DNA of 7,447 nt. It comes from Oscillospiraceae bacterium. GTDB taxonomy: Bacteria; Bacillota; Clostridia; Oscillospirales; Ruminococcaceae. Of this stretch, positions 1 through 6,075 are shown one piece after another (the first letter of the stretch is position 1; each line of letters begins with the position of its first letter). The notes under the pieces are model-generated. The model worked only from the letters and a program-made list of their open reading frames with translations. It made no database searches and was not told where the DNA came from. The DNA is taken from assembly GCA_003445125.1 (NCBI GenBank), contig DLVP01000130.1, positions 201 to 7,647 of the forward strand. Direction: 5' to 3'. The position numbers and the translations under genes were made by a program.

Positions 1-377
1 TTCTGATCGGTCACGGTGACCTGCCAATAATACCGTGTCTGCGCCTGCAGTGCTTTGCCGCCGTAAACCACGCCCACCGACACGCCGCTTTCCACCGTGC
101 CGCTGTCCCAACAGTCATACTCGCCCGCGGCGAGCTTTTTCTCGTCGGTCGCCACCGTCAAGCGGTAGTTTTTCTGGCTCTGCGCCGAAGCCGACGATTT
201 CATCTGCCAGCTAAACCGCGGTTTTTCGGTGTCAATTCCAATCGGGCAATCCCGATATTCTGTCTGCAAGCGGTCAATCATAAACGAATTCTCCTCTCCG
301 AGCGCCGACACTCCCGTGGCTGAATACGCAAAAAGCATTGCCAACGCAAGGCAGCTGCCGATTACACGTTTGAGCAT
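1..377 (-). CDS. Secreted alpha-L-rhamnosidase-like protein (GH78), N-terminal part only
   Basis: This reading frame starts with ATG at 375-377 and runs off the left edge after 125 codons, so only the N-terminus is visible. Residues 1-25 form a signal peptide: basic MLKR, a hydrophobic core (CLALAMLFAYSA) and a VSA cleavage site, so the product is predicted to be exported. Residues 36-125 match the first beta-sandwich domain of bacterial GH78 rhamnosidases: LQTEY..CPIGIDTEKPRFSW, then NYRLTVA, then DCWDSGTVESG, then ALQAQTRYYWQVTV. In this family the fragment precedes the (alpha/alpha)6 catalytic domain, which lies outside the window, so activity cannot be judged. GH78 enzymes release L-rhamnose from rhamnogalacturonan and glycosides. 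An AGGAAAG ribosome binding site (388-394) sits 10 bases upstream of the start. The gene is separated from the upstream lipoprotein gene by a terminator and probably has its own promoter. Other proteins sharing this fold are possible but less likely. Confidence 0.8.
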   Translation of the reverse strand, partial: MLKRVIGSCLALAMLFAYSATGVSALGEENSFMIDRLQTEYRDCPIGIDTEKPRFSWQMKSSASAQSQKNYRLTVATDEKKLAAGEYDCWDSGTVESGVSVGVVYGGKALQAQTRYYWQVTVTDQ

Positions 378-403
378 TTCACCACTTCTTTCCTGTTTTT
401 CAG

Positions 404-431
404 TGTATCACAAATCCCCCCCTTGTTTCAA
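404..431 (-). promoter_or_regulatory. Candidate promoter of the GH78-like gene
   Basis: On the minus strand there is a -35-like TTGAAA (426-431), a 16-base spacer and a -10-like GATACA (404-409) preceded by TG in extended -10 position. The spacer contains a run of seven G (416-422). It lies between the terminator of the lipoprotein gene and the GH78 start, where a promoter is needed. The -10 matches the consensus at only three of six positions, so the call is tentative. Confidence 0.35.
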
Positions 432-482
432 TGACTGTTTTTGCTCTTTTTCGGATGCGCGATGCAAAAACGGTCAGTTTCG

Positions 483-520
483 CAGAAAATGGCGGGCAGT
501 GCTTTCGCACTGCCCGCCCG
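483..520 (-). terminator. Rho-independent terminator after the lipoprotein gene
   Basis: A perfect 12-base-pair stem (491-502 with 507-518, GGCGGGCAGTGC on the plus strand) closes a four-base loop. On the minus strand the loop is GAAA and the stem is followed by ATTTTCT. It begins 10 bases after the lipoprotein stop codon and should end the VTC operon transcript. The plus-strand side is followed by GAGAAAATTT, so termination in that direction would be weak. Confidence 0.85.
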
Positions 521-527
521 AGAAAAT

Positions 528-2543
528 TTACCGTTTACCGAATCCGCCGAAACCGCCGCTTCCCGTTCCGTAGACCACACTGTCCATGGTGACGGAAAAC
601 GTCTGCGAGCCGACAGTCAACGTATAGGTGCTTCCGACTTCCACCCCGGGGGCGCTGATCACCACACTGCGGAAGGTTTTTGTCGGTGTGAAGCTTGCCA
701 GAACTTTGCCGTTTTCGTCGGTCAGGGTCACCTCTGTTCCCGCGTTTTGTGCGGAAGAGAGGTTATAAAGAATACTTCCCTGGGTCGAGTTCTTTCCGAA
801 ATTGACCGCCATTCCCGACGAACCGAACGCAACCACCGTGCCGCCTGTAATGATGCCTTCGCCTTCGTAATCCAGCGCGCCGTCGCCATCCGAAACAGAA
901 CCGTTGACGTAGACTGTGCCACCCGTTACGGTCAGAGAGCCGTTGGAATCAATCCCGTCGCCGGAAGCGTCGATGGTGATGCTGCCGCCGCTGATGGTAA
1001 TACTGCTCTGGGAATCACCGCGGAAGGAATCGCTGCCGAACCATCCCGCTGTACCGGAGGTGTCTTTCCCGCCCGCGGCATTGATGCCGTCGTCGGATGC
1101 GGTGACAGAAACCTCTCCGCCGGAAATGTTCACCACGGTGCCTTCCAATCCCTCATAACTGCGGGTGATGTTCACCGTACCGCCCGAAACAGTAAGGGTG
1201 CCGTCGGCGTGGAATCCGTCGTCCCCGGTGGAAACCGTGAATTTTCCGCCTGTGACCGTAACGTCGGAGTTGCTGTGCACCGCGTCATCCGCCGTGTCCA
1301 GCACAAACGTGCCGCCCGAGATCGTCACCGTTCCGTCTGCCTTCAATCCCTTGCAGGATTCGGTGGTTGCGGAAGAATTGCCGCTTCCTCCCGGAAAATT
1401 TCCGTCAGGAGGCGTCTGTCCTCCGGAGGGCGGGGTCGGCATATTGCCGCCCTGCGGTTTTTCGGGACGGCTGCCGCCCTGTCCGAACTGTCCGTCCGGA
1501 GGGGTCTGTCCTCCCTGCGGCATTTGTCCGTCCTGTGGCATTTGTCCGTCCTGCGGCATTTCGGGCGGTTCGGTCATACCCGAAGTGTCCCAGACAATGC
1601 CGTCCGAGGAAGTGTCCTTCGTTGTATCTCCTGCCGTATCCTGCGACGGTTTTCGGTCGTTCGGCATCATTTGACCGCCCGAAACGGTAACGGTTTGGCT
1701 GCCTCCGCCGGTCGTCAGTGTAAAGGTGCCGTTTTCCACCGTCAACGTGCCGGACGCGTCAAACGCGTCTCTGCCGGAGGTGATCGTGAACGTGCCGTCG
1801 GCAATATAAATATAGCCTTTTTCCGTATCGTCCGTGTTTTCGCAATGGATGCCGTCGGTGCCGCTGTCCACGGTCAGGCTGCCGCCCGCGATCCGCACGC
1901 TGTCGTTGGCGTCGATGCCTTTTTTGGTCGCCGTAATATTCAGTGCAGAACCCATGATCTTCAGATCATCCTTGCAGACAATGCCGTGAGCGGTGCTGTT
2001 CACCGTCAGTGTGCCGTCGCCGTTGATGGTCAGATCGGACTTGGAAAAGACCGCGCCATCCACATTGTTGTCATCGCTCTGCACAAACTCGCCGCTGTTG
2101 ACAAGCGTGTTCTGTGTGTCCGCTTCGGTCGTCAGGAAAACCTTGTCGGCTTTTTTCACATACAGTGCCGCCCCCGAAGCACAGGTGACCGTAGCCCCGT
2201 TCAGCACCAGATGAATTTTGTCGTCCTTGCCCGCGTCTACCACGATCTGTCCGTTCAAGGTTCCCTCAAGGACATACGTTCCCGCGGCGGTGACGGTGAC
2301 GGTGCTGCCGCTGACGGTCACTCCCGCGCCGTCCGCCGCGGCGGTATCGCCGCTGAGCGTCACCGTCACGGCGTCCGAATAGCCGATTTCATAGTCCCGA
2401 TCGGAAAACATCGCGGACGTCGAAGTCACCGAAGAAGGTGACGAAGAAGTATTCAGCGTATCCGACGGCTGAGACTGTCCGCAGGCGGCAGCCATTGCCG
2501 CCATTGCCAATGCCGTGAAAACGGCGATGATTTTTTTGAACAT
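528..2543 (-). CDS. Cthe_2159-type beta-helix lipoprotein (carbohydrate-binding, DUF4353-like)
   Basis: The start is ATG at 2541-2543, giving 671 residues. The frame stays open to 2672, but the AGGGAGG site at 2551-2557 and the immediate signal peptide decide for the shorter form. Residues 1-21 are a lipoprotein signal (MFKKIIAV...AAAC) with Cys21 as the likely lipidated residue; the lipobox is relaxed, AAAC rather than LxxC. The rest is a right-handed beta-helix made of repeated short turns such as TVTISGGTF, DVTVTGGKF and TLTVSGGTV, with recurring acidic DDAVH, DDGFH and DDGIN motifs that may bind calcium. A proline/glycine/glutamine-rich linker (about 322-388) splits the helix in two. A beta-sandwich-like stretch (about 590-655) and a GGFGGFGKR tail end the protein. 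Cthe_2159 of Clostridium thermocellum is a beta-helix protein reported to bind polygalacturonic acid and cellulose; the same role here is inferred. It is the last gene of the VTC operon, 13 bases after the DUF4956 stop. Confidence 0.85.
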   Translation of the reverse strand: MFKKIIAVFTALAMAAMAAACGQSQPSDTLNTSSSPSSVTSTSAMFSDRDYEIGYSDAVTVTLSGDTAAADGAGVTVSGSTVTVTAAGTYVLEGTLNGQIVVDAGKDDKIHLVLNGATVTCASGAALYVKKADKVFLTTEADTQNTLVNSGEFVQSDDNNVDGAVFSKSDLTINGDGTLTVNSTAHGIVCKDDLKIMGSALNITATKKGIDANDSVRIAGGSLTVDSGTDGIHCENTDDTEKGYIYIADGTFTITSGRDAFDASGTLTVENGTFTLTTGGGSQTVTVSGGQMMPNDRKPSQDTAGDTTKDTSSDGIVWDTSGMTEPPEMPQDGQMPQDGQMPQGGQTPPDGQFGQGGSRPEKPQGGNMPTPPSGGQTPPDGNFPGGSGNSSATTESCKGLKADGTVTISGGTFVLDTADDAVHSNSDVTVTGGKFTVSTGDDGFHADGTLTVSGGTVNITRSYEGLEGTVVNISGGEVSVTASDDGINAAGGKDTSGTAGWFGSDSFRGDSQSSITISGGSITIDASGDGIDSNGSLTVTGGTVYVNGSVSDGDGALDYEGEGIITGGTVVAFGSSGMAVNFGKNSTQGSILYNLSSAQNAGTEVTLTDENGKVLASFTPTKTFRSVVISAPGVEVGSTYTLTVGSQTFSVTMDSVVYGTGSGGFGGFGKR
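1515..1561 (-). repeat. 18-base tandem repeat encoding MPQDGQ units
   Basis: Two full 18-base copies (1515-1532 and 1533-1550, plus strand CTGCGGCATTTGTCCGTC with one C/T difference) and a partial third copy encode MPQDGQ, MPQDGQ and MPQ in the lipoprotein linker. The wider linker contains further degenerate copies (MPQGGQ, TPPDGQ, TPPDG). Copy number could change by slippage without breaking the frame, because the unit is a multiple of three. Confidence 0.85.
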
Positions 2544-2550
2544 AACCGTT

Positions 2551-2557
2551 CCTCCCT
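2551..2557 (-). promoter_or_regulatory. Ribosome binding site that fixes the lipoprotein start
   Basis: AGGGAGG on the minus strand, seven bases before the ATG at 2541-2543. Its first A is the last base of the DUF4956 stop codon TAA (2557-2559), so termination of one gene and initiation of the next are physically adjacent. This argues for translational coupling and against the longer open frame starting at 2672, which would overlap the DUF4956 gene by 116 bases. Confidence 0.85.
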
Positions 2558-3240
2558 TACAATTCGCTTTCGCTTTGTCGGAGTGAAAGACTGATTTCCA
2601 GATTTCCGTTGAGGCAGCGCAGGTCGTCCACAAAGGCTTTTTCCTGCGAAGGGTCTTTTTCCGTAATTTCATAGGTCAGTCGGTTGAGACTTCCGAAGTT
2701 TGCCGTTTTGACCTTGAGCAGACGGACATGATCGGTGTATTTTTCAAACAGTTCGTCGAACATGGTGCCGTAGCTCAGATCCTCCGGCACGGTGATTTGC
2801 AGAATTTTCTGCCGTTCGGCGTCCCGTTTTTCTCCGAAAGGCGTGAGACTGAGCAGCAAATAGCATCCCCAAAGGATCACGGCAGCCGCGGCGGCGTATC
2901 CGACATACCCCATGCCGCACGCAAGACCGATTGCCACGGCAAGAAACACACTGCCGATTTCTCTGCCCGTTCCCGGCGCGGAGCGAAAACGCACCAGCGA
3001 GAACGTCCCCGCCACTGCCAATCCTGCGCCGAGGCTTCCGCTGACCATCAGAATGATCACGCTGACGATCGCCGGAAGCATTGCCAGCGTCACCGCAAAG
3101 CTCTTGGACGATTGATTACAAATTGTATAAACGATAGAAGTAATAACTCCGAGGACGATTGCCGTCCCCATACAAGCGGCAAACGCCGCAAAAGTCAGGG
3201 TTGTTTCCGTAATTACCGAAGCAAATATCCGATCAAGCAC
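2557..3240 (-). CDS. DUF4956 integral membrane protein
   Basis: This 227-residue protein starts with GTG (3238-3240), five bases after GGAGGAAG (3246-3253), and overlaps the end of the VTC gene by eight bases, so the two are probably translationally coupled. The N-terminal half is hydrophobic: likely membrane segments at about 15-40, 48-67, 96-112 and 113-131, with a possible further segment or re-entrant stretch at 68-82. The hallmark of the family, SLVRFRSAPGTGREIG followed by VFLAVAIGLACGMGY, is at 81-112. Residues from about 138 to 227 form a soluble, probably cytosolic, alpha/beta domain (ILQITVPEDL...VRLLKVKT...LTYEI...LEISLSL) with an ACT-like pattern. DUF4956 has no known activity. 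The family is commonly found beside VTC-domain and CotH or Cthe_2159 genes, as here, which suggests it is the membrane partner of the VTC enzyme; that role is inferred. Confidence 0.88.
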   Translation of the reverse strand: MLDRIFASVITETTLTFAAFAACMGTAIVLGVITSIVYTICNQSSKSFAVTLAMLPAIVSVIILMVSGSLGAGLAVAGTFSLVRFRSAPGTGREIGSVFLAVAIGLACGMGYVGYAAAAAVILWGCYLLLSLTPFGEKRDAERQKILQITVPEDLSYGTMFDELFEKYTDHVRLLKVKTANFGSLNRLTYEITEKDPSQEKAFVDDLRCLNGNLEISLSLRQSESEL

Positions 3241-3949
3241 AATTTCTTCCTCCGTTCTCTTTTTCCCGTATCATTCGGGTGTATGCCATGCCGTATTTGG
3301 AAAAGGAAGTCTGGCGGATGCCCGCTTCCCCCAGCAGTTTTACCAGCCACAGCGGCACCGCGCGGGAAACCTTGATTTCCAGCAGTGACTGTCCTTCCTC
3401 CAGCAATTCAGTACCATAAGGCTCCTCGCAGAGGCTCATTGCCTCGGTGCGATAGCGAATATGGCGGTCAAAAGTGAGGCGAAAGCCCGGATCGTCTTTT
3501 CCGAAATACGCCGTGCGGTCGTAGCTGATATACATGGCGGGAACGAGCGTGCGGTAAAAATTTTTGAACGCGTCGATTTCCCGTCCGATCTGTGTCTGAT
3601 TCAAAAGCGGACATTCATCGTTCAGATACGCAGCCGCCCGATTCTGCGGAAGCGAAATCCTCCGTTTAAACACCACGCCGCCGCACTTTTTCTTCAATTC
3701 CAGAAATACCGTTTCCTCTTTCCCGACGCGGCGATAGCTGCGCATACGGATCTTTTCTTTATAGGAAGGTTTTTCCAGCGACCGACGGATCAGCCGAAAA
3801 TCGGGCGTATCGTAATACACATTCCGTATCGTACTCTCGCCGTAGGCATCGGGCGTCATAGAAGATTGAATTGCCTGTTCGAGAAAGCGGCGCTGTTTGG
3901 CGGTGAGCAGATATTTAAGTTCATATCGTTGAAACACATCGTTTTTCAT
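3233..3949 (-). CDS. VTC-domain protein, polyphosphate-polymerase-like (TTM fold)
   Basis: This 238-residue soluble protein starts with ATG (3947-3949), eight bases after AGGAGG (3958-3963). It has the charged strands of the triphosphate tunnel metalloenzyme fold: RYELKYLL (8-15; E10, K12), EKIRMRSY (65-72), FLELKKK (82-88), FKRRISL (94-100), SYDRTAY (142-148), LTFDRHI (158-164), LLEIKVS (189-195) and SFSKYG (215-220). In yeast Vtc4 the equivalent basic residues bind triphosphate and growing polyphosphate, and the acidic ones bind metal. This bacterial form is only the tunnel domain, with no SPX sensor domain and no membrane helices. It is first in an operon with DUF4956 and the beta-helix lipoprotein. 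Polyphosphate synthesis from ATP is the family-based prediction; use of another substrate is possible. Expression probably depends on the TTTAAG box just upstream. Confidence 0.9.
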   Translation of the reverse strand: MKNDVFQRYELKYLLTAKQRRFLEQAIQSSMTPDAYGESTIRNVYYDTPDFRLIRRSLEKPSYKEKIRMRSYRRVGKEETVFLELKKKCGGVVFKRRISLPQNRAAAYLNDECPLLNQTQIGREIDAFKNFYRTLVPAMYISYDRTAYFGKDDPGFRLTFDRHIRYRTEAMSLCEEPYGTELLEEGQSLLEIKVSRAVPLWLVKLLGEAGIRQTSFSKYGMAYTRMIREKENGGRNCA

Positions 3950-3972
3950 TGTTCTCGCCTCCTGTGATTATC

Positions 3973-4004
3973 AGTATAGCGGCGCTTCCTTAAATGTACT
4001 TAAA
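3973..4004 (-). promoter_or_regulatory. Promoter of the VTC operon with tandem TTTAAG regulator box
   Basis: On the minus strand a direct repeat TTTAAG-TACA-TTTAAG (4004 down to 3989) is followed after exactly 10 bases by the -10 hexamer TATACT (3973-3978). There is no recognisable -35 at normal spacing, because the repeat occupies that place. This arrangement, hexamers repeated every 10 bases across the -35 region, is typical of promoters activated by OmpR-family regulators; CiaR of streptococci uses TTTAAG-type repeats with a five-base gap. An identical 16-base box precedes the response regulator gene. The likely start of transcription is near 3966. Confidence 0.75.
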
Positions 4005-4010
4005 GCAGAC

Positions 4011-4045
4011 AAAAAAAATATGAGCCGATTTTTCGGCTCATATTT
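4011..4045 (-). terminator. Rho-independent terminator of the regulator/kinase operon
   Basis: An eight-base-pair GC-containing stem (4021-4028 with 4033-4040, TGAGCCGA on the plus strand) with a four-base loop is extended by A/T pairs on both sides and followed on the minus strand by a run of eight T (4011-4018). The kinase stop codon TGA (4038-4040) forms the start of the stem. It ends seven bases before the regulator box of the VTC operon, so the two operons are separate transcription units. Confidence 0.9.
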
Positions 4046-5252
4046 GAATGGTAATTTTCAGCGTTTTTCCGTCGGGACTGTGGGCAGTGATTTTTCCGCG
4101 GTGCATCTGCACAATGGATTTTGCCATGGAAAGCCCGATGCCGTAGCCCTCGGTGCTGCGGGAAGAATCCCCGCGTCGGAACCGATCGAACATGGCTTCC
4201 TGATTGCCCGCCGTCAGCCCCTCGGCTTCGTTTTCACAGGTCAGCACCGTTTTTTTGCCCTTGGTCTCCAGGGTGAAGCGGATTTCCTCCCCGCAGGCGT
4301 ATTTCACCGCGTTATCCGCCAGCACGGACACCACCTGTTCCAGCAACCGGCGGTCTCCCGTCACGGTGACATCGGGCTGAATCCTTGAAACCAGCCGCAG
4401 ACCGCGGCTTTGGGCGGTCAGCGCGAACGGTCGGAGCGTTTCGGTCACCACTTCGGACAGCGGCACGGGTTCCATCACCGTCAGCGGCGCGCCCTCGTCC
4501 ATCCGTGCCAGAGACACCAGCTCACCCGTCAGTTTTGTGAGACGTTCCACCTGGTCGCGGATGCCGTCGGTCCACTGATTTTCTCCCTGCTGCATTGCCA
4601 GCACTTCGTTGCACGCGGAAATCGTCGCCAGCGGGGTTTTCAGTTCATGTCCCGCGTCGGTGATGAATTTTTTCTGTTTTTCATAGCTTTCGCACATCGG
4701 ACGGATCGCCCGTCCGGAAAACGCCACGACCAACAGAAAAATTGCCGCCAGTCCGACGCCCGAAACCGCCAGGCTGATCAACAAAAACTCCCGCACGGAA
4801 TTGAGATCGCGTGTGCAGTCGAGAAACAAAAACCGCACCCCCGCGTCGTTTTCCTGCGCAAGATACTTATAATTTCCGAGATACCCCGTGCGTTTTTCCT
4901 TTTGCCAAAGCGTTTGCGCAAAGGAAGCCGCCTGTTCGGTGTCCACGGCGGCAATTTTTCCCGTGTCCACGCTGACAAGCTCGCCGTCCTCTTTCAACTG
5001 CACCGAAAAATACCGTGTTTCATACGGCGCCTCCGGCGAAAAAGCAAACGGCTTTCCGTCGTCCGATTTTTTGGGAGGATCCTTGAACGGGAACTGTCCC
5101 TTATTGTCCGCCAGCATCGTCAGCATCTGCAAAGCCGAGCGATCCTTTTGTGCAAAATTAATGCCGTTGACGATCGCCATAATGACCGCCAGCACCAAAA
5201 ACACCGAAAGCATGGTGATCAGAATGAAGTTTCTGCGCAGTTTTTTAATCAT
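4038..5252 (-). CDS. Membrane sensor histidine kinase of a two-component system
   Basis: The chosen start, ATG at 5250-5252, gives 404 residues beginning MIKKLRRNFILITML. The open frame extends to 5306, but that would put soluble residues before the first membrane helix and enlarge the overlap with the regulator gene. Layout: membrane helix 1 (about 8-30); an external sensing region of about 125 residues; membrane helix 2 (about 155-178); and, with only a short linker and no clear HAMP domain, the HisKA box KKFITDAGHELKTPLA with the phosphorylated His202. The ATPase domain has an N-box LADNAVKYA (Asn314), FDRFRRGD (355-362) and a G2 box GYGIGLSMAKSIV (369-381). The usual DxGxG motif is replaced by ENEAEGL. 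The signal is unknown; the external region shows no domain I recognise. It overlaps the regulator gene by eight bases, so the two are certain partners. Confidence 0.92.
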   Translation of the reverse strand: MIKKLRRNFILITMLSVFLVLAVIMAIVNGINFAQKDRSALQMLTMLADNKGQFPFKDPPKKSDDGKPFAFSPEAPYETRYFSVQLKEDGELVSVDTGKIAAVDTEQAASFAQTLWQKEKRTGYLGNYKYLAQENDAGVRFLFLDCTRDLNSVREFLLISLAVSGVGLAAIFLLVVAFSGRAIRPMCESYEKQKKFITDAGHELKTPLATISACNEVLAMQQGENQWTDGIRDQVERLTKLTGELVSLARMDEGAPLTVMEPVPLSEVVTETLRPFALTAQSRGLRLVSRIQPDVTVTGDRRLLEQVVSVLADNAVKYACGEEIRFTLETKGKKTVLTCENEAEGLTAGNQEAMFDRFRRGDSSRSTEGYGIGLSMAKSIVQMHRGKITAHSPDGKTLKITIQI

Positions 5253-5925
5253 CGCGTATTTCCTCCAAACTATATCCCAGCCCCCGCGCCGCACGAATCC
5301 GCACATCCGCGCCGAGAGTTTCCAGCTTTTTTCTCAATCCCGAAAGATTCACCCATACCACATTCGCTTCCGCGTCGGTGTCCAAACCCCAGATTTTTTC
5401 CAAAAACCGTTCGGTCGAAATCACCTGTCCGGGGTTTGCCATCAGAATCTCGATCATCTGAAATTCCTTGTTTTGCAGCGGCACCGATCCGTGCGGCGAC
5501 GAAAGCGTGAAATCCGCACGGTTAAGTGTGAGATTTCCGACTTTCAGCGCCGTATCCCGCAGTGTCGGCTGACGCCGCAGCATTGCGCGGATGCGGGCGG
5601 AAAGTTCCTTGGAGGAAAACGGTTTGGTCAGATAGTCGTCCGCGCCGCTGTCGAGTCCCGTCACACGGTCGTCAATTTCGCTTTTTGCCGTCAGAAGAAG
5701 CACGGGAACCGTGTTTTTCTCCTCCCGCAGCCGCCGCACCACCGACAGTCCGTCGAGCTTCGGCATCATGATATCCAGCACCGCACCGTCATATTCCCCG
5801 TTTTCCAGATACAGCAGCGCATCCTGGCCGTTATCCACCGCATCCACGGCGTACCGTTCATGCTCCAGCAGCGCTTTCAGCGCCTCCCGCAGCATTTTTT
5901 CGTCCTCTGCCAGCAACAGCCGCAC
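5245..5925 (-). CDS. OmpR/PhoB-family response regulator
   Basis: This 226-residue regulator starts with GTG (5923-5925), five bases after GGGGGAG (5931-5937). The receiver domain (1 to about 115) has all key residues: acidic pocket Glu7/Asp8, phospho-acceptor Asp51 in VLDIMMPKLDG, Thr79 in LLLTAK and Lys101 in LTKPFSSKEL. The winged-helix DNA-binding domain covers about 128-222, with LQNKEFQMIEILMANPGQVIST, the recognition-helix region NVVWVNLSGLRKKL and the C-terminal hairpin RIRAARGLGYSLE. Phosphorylation by the overlapping kinase gene product is expected to promote dimerisation on tandem DNA sites. The matching TTTAAG boxes upstream of its own gene and of the VTC operon are the obvious targets, implying positive autoregulation and control of the neighbouring operon. 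Its transcript ends at 4011-4045. Confidence 0.95.
   Translation of the reverse strand: MRLLLAEDEKMLREALKALLEHERYAVDAVDNGQDALLYLENGEYDGAVLDIMMPKLDGLSVVRRLREEKNTVPVLLLTAKSEIDDRVTGLDSGADDYLTKPFSSKELSARIRAMLRRQPTLRDTALKVGNLTLNRADFTLSSPHGSVPLQNKEFQMIEILMANPGQVISTERFLEKIWGLDTDAEANVVWVNLSGLRKKLETLGADVRIRAARGLGYSLEEIRDD
5261..5266 (-). promoter_or_regulatory. Ribosome binding site that fixes the histidine kinase start
   Basis: GGAGGA on the minus strand lies eight bases before ATG at 5250-5252 and inside the last codons of the response regulator gene. The two genes overlap by eight bases (5245-5252), which suggests translational coupling and a fixed regulator to kinase ratio. Confidence 0.85.
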
Positions 5926-5948
5926 AAAAACTCCCCCTTTTTCCTTTT

Positions 5949-5980
5949 ATTTTACCGCATCTGCCTTAAATGTACTTAAA
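5949..5980 (-). promoter_or_regulatory. Promoter of the regulator/kinase operon with tandem TTTAAG box
   Basis: On the minus strand TTTAAG-TACA-TTTAAG (5980 down to 5965) is followed after exactly 10 bases by the -10-like TAAAAT (5949-5954). All 16 bases of the box and the 10-base distance to the -10 are the same as at the VTC operon promoter, while the 10-base spacers between box and -10 differ. This selective conservation points to a true binding site, most simply for the response regulator encoded just downstream. Confidence 0.72.
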
Positions 5981-6004
5981 AAGGCGGCAAAATGCCGCCT
6001 TTTT
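5978..6004. terminator. Bidirectional terminator hairpin upstream of the regulator promoter
   Basis: GGCGGCA (5983-5989) pairs with TGCCGCC (5993-5999) around AAA, and five A/T pairs extend the stem, giving five T on the 3' side of both strands. On the minus strand it could stop read-through from the upstream glycosidase gene before the regulator promoter; its T run forms part of the first TTTAAG half-site (5975-5980). No plus-strand gene that it would serve was found at its left. Confidence 0.75.
5982..6003. repeat. 22-base direct repeat, copy 1
   Basis: These 22 bases, with core GGCGGCAAAATGCCGCC, recur identically and in the same orientation at 6234-6255, 252 bases away. Each copy is a self-complementary hairpin followed by TTTT on the plus strand. 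The pair brackets the intergenic segment with the other hairpins. Confidence 0.95.
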
Positions 6005-6075
6005 AGACCGTCAATAAACCGTCATCTACATGAGGGTTTCCGGCTTTCGTGTTTTGCTCTGCAAATCTTAAAATT

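Noticed and set aside
1501..1580. Repeats resembling a short CRISPR array
   Set aside because: The 18-base repeats are directly adjacent with no unique spacers and keep the reading frame of the lipoprotein; they are a coding tandem repeat.
441..2441. Very long open frame on the plus strand (666 codons) opposite the lipoprotein gene
   Set aside because: Its translation is rich in Arg, His, Ala and Gly without domains, and it begins inside the terminator region with no ribosome binding site. The minus-strand frame has a signal peptide, a strong ribosome binding site and clear beta-helix repeats. The plus frame is a by-product of the GC-rich, repetitive codon pattern.
2544..2672. N-terminal extension of the lipoprotein by 43 residues
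   Set aside because: It would put charged residues before the lipoprotein signal peptide and overlap the DUF4956 gene by 116 bases; AGGGAGG is correctly spaced for the ATG at 2541-2543.
5253..5306. N-terminal extension of the histidine kinase by 18 residues
   Set aside because: GGAGGA at 5261-5266 is correctly spaced for the ATG at 5250-5252, and MIKKLRRN followed by a membrane helix is a normal kinase N-terminus.
4410..5510. Long plus-strand frame opposite the kinase and regulator genes
   Set aside because: The composition is full of His, Arg and Gln with no recognisable domain, and the opposite strand codes for two clear, motif-complete proteins.
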